Source: Lenzites betulinus
Taxonomy: Eukaryota; Basidiomycota; Agaricomycetes; Polyporales; Polyporaceae
Reading direction: 5' to 3'
NCBI GenBank assembly: GCA_022264855.1
Contig: JABYQU010000010.1
Location: 434,001 to 498,000, forward strand
Length of the DNA: 64,000 bases
Of the stretch, positions 59,512 to 64,000 are shown in pieces; position 1 is the first letter of the stretch; every line of letters begins with the position of its first letter. The notes under the pieces are model-generated. The model was not told where the DNA came from, did no database searches, and saw only the letters and a program-made list of their open reading frames with translations. Made by a program: the position numbers and the translations under genes.

Positions 59512-61393
59512 TGATATAACTTATGAGTAACCCTAAAAGCGCCAAAGAGTACTACTGCTCGACAGCGATGGTGCGAAAACCCCAGAAAGAAGAGGAGAAG
59601 AAAAAGGAAGACAAATTCGTCTGCGAACCACTCCTGATATGACTTGGGGTCACGTAATGGTTGGACTGATGTTTTGGGGGGACATGCTATTCCTTCTACC
59701 GGTCGTCTTCGGCCAGAAAGGCCATACCCGACTGCTCGCCGCAGGGGGCAGAGAAGGATGGAGAACTGCACAGCCCGGGACATAGCCAGCGCCCCGGCCT
59801 TCAAATTCAAATCACAATGCCTTCGGTGCCCGCTAATTGAATTCACAGAAGCGCGTTAGCTACGTGTAGATTTACCCCGCTGTGAGGAGTCTGCCACACT
59901 CACCGATAACGACAGCGCAGTCTTCCCTCGTTTTAATTTGCCAGGGATGCGGATTACACACGTTTGAATACGCCTTCACCCGGAAAGTAAGGAAGGGCGC
60001 CGATGGGTCTGTGCCACCTTCAATGGGCAGTGCTTATATCCGCCGAGTCGGTCCAACTACACGACACCGGCGGGATGGGCTGCAACATGCCGTAGCATGC
60101 CGCTTCAAACAACTCTGATATCGTCTGTTTGCCGTGAACGACATCTTCAAGTACGTGAATGAACTGAACGCAAACAACATGCGAAGAACGTACAAAAATT
60201 GTAACCATGTAGATATTCGTGCTTTAGCGCGGCAGGCACAGGAGCACAGGGTGGTCGGCGACGAGAACTATTTCATCAGGGCTCTCCGAACCCGGTGGGC
60301 GATCATTGAAATATTCCCAGAAAACGTGCGCAGGAATGTGGCGAGACTGTCTTCGTGGCCTGTGGCATGTAGGAATTTCCCCCGAGTCGTTCCGAGTTCG
60401 GTATGCATATAGGCAGCTGCAGTGACTGCGGTGCGGATGTAAGACGTCGACTCAATGGCTTGACTGGCTTCCTTTTTCATTATCGCATTTGTCAAGCGTG
60501 GATGTTTTTGCCTCAGTTAGGAGGGTGTGCTCTAAGTATATACGGTGATAGTGAGCAGGACAAGGCAATCGGTGGACATGGTGGTGTGTCGGAAGGGCAT
60601 GCAATACGCGCGCAGCGCATCCATGTACAGCGTATAGGCGCCAACATACGTCATAGCTAGTACGTACTTACTTACTCGGCGCTTCTCAGTAGTATGCTGA
60701 ACCATCCGAGTCTCAATCATGTCTTAACCAAGCTCAGGTTCCGGTACGCTGGAGGCGACACCAATGTACCAACAAATATTGAAGCACTCACCGGTTGCTG
60801 AAGCTGAAGACACGGAGTCGCACGGTTTGGTATATCTGCATGTGCAAGAATACTCATTCCGGCTCGGGGCCCTTCCTCTCGGGCATCGGAATACACCCCA
60901 TACAAAACATCCGCCTGGACGACCGATTGACAGCTCGACATATCACGGCGCAGCTCGTGCCCATTATATTGCATCCAGAGTACTGAGATCACCGCAGTAC
61001 TGCTTCTTATTCCAACTTACTTAAGTTCGACTCAGCTTCCGACCGAGTCATCCCAGGCATATCAAGGTTCACCCTCTCGGAATCTCCGAAGTTCTGCAAC
61101 CCCACGCATCGAACGGTATAACTGCTCAGTAGCTTCGTTCTCTTGCGATCATAGCTATGCTTTATGGCTTCGGTGCGTCTTGCCTTATACTCCCTGATGC
61201 CGACTGACCGCGTGCAACCATATCTTATATACACTAGGAGGCCGCCCGCAGCAACCCACCCGTCCTCTGAACGATGGGCAGCCGTGTTCGCGTCTGCTCC
61301 TCTCCGCAGACGCGTGCTGTGATCGCACCATAGAGATCCTGCCGTGGTTTTGCCTGCCCTGCTTCTTAGGATATACTCTGTGTGCGTACTCCC
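59512..61393. other. intergenic region without a supported gene
   Basis: About 1.9 kb. Frames such as 60134-60412 (plus) and 60268-60495 (minus) show no motif and use codons unlike nearby genes. Nothing else stands out. Confidence 0.5.
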
Positions 61394-62120
61394 ATGCTGC
61401 TACTCCGACGCTATCCTCGTGCGAGCCTGACTACCTCCTCTAGGGCTCGGGTATGTATCTCCCTACACTCTGACCCATGTGTTCTTAAGGTACGTCTTCT
61501 TTTCCTCATCTCTCTCACCCAGCTGACTTGACCTCATACAATTACGCCGCCTCCTTAGAATGAATCTTTGATGCCCCTCTGATCCTGGTCGCCATTACAC
61601 GTATAGATACCACCACAAAGGCTGTCGCGTCGATGCCTATTCTCGGACGGGGAGCAAGCCGGTGATAGGGGCGCCGTTCGCCATGCAACCCCTACCCCAT
61701 GCGCCGATGGCAGCTCCCGCTGTGCTCTCCGAAGGTAGACAGTCACGGTCTGAAGATAGCGGAAAGCCAGAGTCATCTGGTAGCGAGGCGACTACGGTGG
61801 TCGGGGACTCGGCGGAGACGAAGGAGAACACGGAGAAGGACGCCGATGCAATGCCAGTGGCTTGAGGTTGTGTAAGATATCCGCGTCCGTTTATCTCACT
61901 AGCTGGCGTGTACCCACCCTGGTTCGAGGCGTACGGAGCACGGGATGGTTGGCTGTTCAAGCCGCCAAGGCTGTGGACCTTTGCGCGGAAGATCGCTACG
62001 GGCGAGTTCGACACGCAGGAAAACTTCGTAGATGTATACCAGATCGAGGCCTCTGATGGGGCTGAAATTCCCGACCCTGGAGAGGACTGGGATGCTGGCG
62101 GTGGCGACGAGAGCATGTGA
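61394..62120 (+). CDS. uncertain small gene, possibly mitochondrial
   Basis: Three coding-looking pieces lie in order. A basic leader (MLLLRRYPRASLTTSSRAR, 61394-61450) is followed by a GTATGT donor. An acidic Ser/Glu segment around 61610-61863 comes next. A final segment from 61907 to the stop at 62120 (YPPWFEAYGARDGWLF, then PRLWTFARKI) begins after a CACTAG acceptor. The first piece resembles a mitochondrial presequence. I could not find a set of introns that keeps one frame through all pieces, so the model is incomplete and the middle piece may be false. No family is recognised. Confidence 0.4.
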
Positions 62121-62352
62121 TGTAGTATTCTACAACAGTGTTAGGGTTGCGAGGATATCCGGCTATGCAGTCGAACTTCAACAGCGTGACAAGCTTGGAA
62201 CGTGGTATATCATTAGGGTGTGGGCCAGGATAGGGAGAATGATATAAGTTACATGTTGATGTCCGGACTAAATCTCGGGAACCAAACCCGTCAAACAGCG
62301 TCCGTTCGATGTACATAATGGAAAACTGAACTCAGCGGGCCGAGTCTAAATA

Positions 62353-63984
62353 TTACATGTCGCGTTCGCGCGCCCATCCTCGCTGTGCGAAGGCGTCCTC
62401 CCGAGGACTCCCAGCGTAATAAGTTCCGCTCATATTCGCATCTGCGTCCTCCGCGGCCTCATACGCAGCGGTCCAGGCTGATAGTCCAAACAGAGAGCCC
62501 CTCGCCTGGGGTATAGGGCGCGGAGGCGACGAACGAGGCGTGTTATTCGCCTCGTTGCCTTTGGCCGAGTGACGAGAGACGGGTGTCTGTGGTCGCGAGG
62601 TCGAGGTACCCCTTCCGGCGGCGTTCGTGTTTACGCTGACTGACGTGGAGGCGGCGGGAGCGGCGAAACGGAAGCTTTGCATCTTGCGCGAGAGGGCCTG
62701 TAGCACGGACTCGCGATCCGGCCGGTCAGAGGGATCAGCTTGAGCGCCGGCCGCTGACGGGGCTTCCTCCCCATGTTGGGTAAAGGTAGAGCGGATCGAT
62801 GAGTCGGAGAGCCCTCGCCGGAGCGCTCTGCCCAACGAGGGTGGTGGCCCGTCGTGCCCGTCCTCGTCCGTCTCTGAGATAGTTCCTCCTAGCTGAGGCG
62901 AGTCGATCACGGCGTCCACAATGCGCGAGAGTCGCTTCCCAGATGTAGCGTGTCGAAGGGTCGAGCGGCCAATTGTCGCGTTGCCTTGGTTCAGCGCGGC
63001 CATACTCGCTATTCTGTTCACTTTCTGCGTTCGAGGGACGACGACCCACGGATCGGCCTCAGCGGGCCGTGGCGCCCCTGCGAAGATGCCCATGACGCTC
63101 CGGGAGACATCCCGTCTAGGTTCAGGCTGAGCTATCAAGGGAGTGTGGGTGCTAGTACTGGGTGTAGTGAGTGCGCTGAAGTCGCCCCGGCGCTCAGGGT
63201 GCGCGGAGTATGTACTCGTGACCGCGCGACCCACGGCAGTCCCGCTGAACTCGACGTTGACGGTCATCGCAGAGGCGGCCAGGGCAGCCTCTCGTTTCGG
63301 TACGATGCGTGCTGGAGGGCGGCCGCGACCAATGGTACGGGCGGGTGGCGAGAGTGCACGAGACGCTGAACTCTCGCCCGAAGAGGAGGCGTTGTTGGGC
63401 AAGCCGAGGAGCTTGGAGAAGGGAGTAATCCAAGAAGGGGAAGGCGCTCCAGTTGAATTGTCGCGAGATATGGCATCGGCCGCATGAGTCTTGGAGGGGT
63501 TCATCGCCATCTCGCTGATCTTCCCCGCAACCGTAGGATCAAGGACGACGTCGTTGAGCGCCACCCGTAGCTCTCCAAGTTCGGTGAATACATCCTTGAC
63601 GAACTTCAGGAGCCCACGGAGGTCTCGCCGAGTGCATGTGGTGGTAATCTTCTCGTCCTCGAGGTATGGCCGGAAGTGGCCACGGAGCCCGGAAGCATCA
63701 TTCAAGATAGCGTTCACCGTAGTCCGGGAAAGATGGCTCACATCGGCACCAAGAAGGTGCTGCCGTTTGAGACGGTTTGTGAGGGTGAGAGCATCCGCCT
63801 GTGTCATCCTACTAAGCAGAAGAGTCATGCGTTCAACGAGCACCCCGATAGGAGAAGATTGGCCATCGGTCATCGAGGACGACTCAGACTGGGCGTCGTG
63901 TGGAGAGGACATGTTGTCAGCAAACCCACGAGGGATGGCAGAGGGAGAGAGAGGGTTCCCATTCCATGTTAAGTCGGTCTGCAC
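62353..63984 (-). CDS. uncharacterised Ser/Pro-rich protein, probably 5'-partial
   Basis: One frame open from the right window edge region to the stop at 62353; 543 residues if it starts at 63984. I do not recognise it. A folded helical part lies near residues 45-165 (GVLVERMTLLLSRMTQADAL, LLKFVKDVFTELGELRVAL). The rest is disordered and Ser/Pro/Arg-rich with a DPWVVVPR motif. A TGTGCAG acceptor-like site stands at the start of the frame, so the true gene may begin beyond the window. The internal ATG at 63911 (MSSPHDAQSE) is another possible start. Confidence 0.7.
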   Translation of the reverse strand: MQTDLTWNGNPLSPSAIPRGFADNMSSPHDAQSESSSMTDGQSSPIGVLVERMTLLLSRMTQADALTLTNRLKRQHLLGADVSHLSRTTVNAILNDASGLRGHFRPYLEDEKITTTCTRRDLRGLLKFVKDVFTELGELRVALNDVVLDPTVAGKISEMAMNPSKTHAADAISRDNSTGAPSPSWITPFSKLLGLPNNASSSGESSASRALSPPARTIGRGRPPARIVPKREAALAASAMTVNVEFSGTAVGRAVTSTYSAHPERRGDFSALTTPSTSTHTPLIAQPEPRRDVSRSVMGIFAGAPRPAEADPWVVVPRTQKVNRIASMAALNQGNATIGRSTLRHATSGKRLSRIVDAVIDSPQLGGTISETDEDGHDGPPPSLGRALRRGLSDSSIRSTFTQHGEEAPSAAGAQADPSDRPDRESVLQALSRKMQSFRFAAPAASTSVSVNTNAAGRGTSTSRPQTPVSRHSAKGNEANNTPRSSPPRPIPQARGSLFGLSAWTAAYEAAEDADANMSGTYYAGSPREDAFAQRGWARERDM

Positions 63985-64000
63985 ACCACGGGAACGCGTC

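Noticed and set aside
1..64000. CRISPR arrays, rRNA or tRNA genes
   Set aside because: No regularly spaced repeats, no rRNA blocks and no convincing tRNA B-box with a foldable cloverleaf were noticed; a tRNAscan run would settle the last point.

Overview
The window reads as nuclear DNA of a filamentous basidiomycete, most likely an Agaricomycete. Genes are cut by many 45-70 bp GT-AG introns with CTAAC-like branch sites, coding DNA is GC-rich, and the proteins are fungal housekeeping types (Atg22, Caf16, Air1/2, Opy2, Swa2/auxilin, Pmp47/Ant1, Zn2Cys6 regulator). The genus cannot be named from this window. || Left part, 1-42.6 kb: class-II DAHP synthase (+) faces mitochondrial methionyl-tRNA synthetase (-). 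The synthetase shares a short divergent promoter with auxilin/Swa2 (+). A DHA1-type MFS drug transporter (+) follows, then a 4.6 kb stretch with no credible gene. Next come a large disordered coiled-coil protein with a GX3 run (+), a possible broken small gene (-), an Opy2-like membrane anchor (-), the ABC ATPase Caf16 (-), an Air1/2 TRAMP zinc-knuckle protein (+), a Zn2Cys6 regulator (-), a large UBA/IBR-like/E2 protein (+), a peroxisomal Pmp47-type carrier (+), Atg22 (+) and an alpha/beta hydrolase (-). || 42.6-54.3 kb: one long non-LTR (LINE) retrotransposon of about 11.6 kb. It has a perfect 18-bp target-site duplication, a 22-nt poly(A) tail and a structured 3' end. It carries a gag-like ORF1 with a CCHC knuckle and an ORF2 region with AP-endonuclease, reverse transcriptase and RNase H. 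The unusual part is a 3.3 kb leader with five poly(C) tracts, a minisatellite and an extra coding-like ORF of unknown family (called ORF0 here) with its own TATA-like box. ORF1 appears to begin upstream of a spliceosomal-type intron, and the RT frame is broken between its fourth and fifth conserved blocks. || The element landed in what was a roughly 285-bp divergent promoter. It left the hydrolase start codon 30 bp from LINE sequence and separated it from its former partner, a 1,005-residue disordered coiled-coil protein (+). || Right part, 54.3-64 kb: that coiled-coil gene, a single-pass membrane protein with a long cytoplasmic tail (-), about 2.8 kb with at most one uncertain small gene, and a disordered protein (-) that probably continues beyond the window. 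|| Most host genes are unrelated housekeeping functions, with no metabolic gene cluster. The most novel-looking object is the LINE with its accessory ORF, candidate intron and 3' fold.
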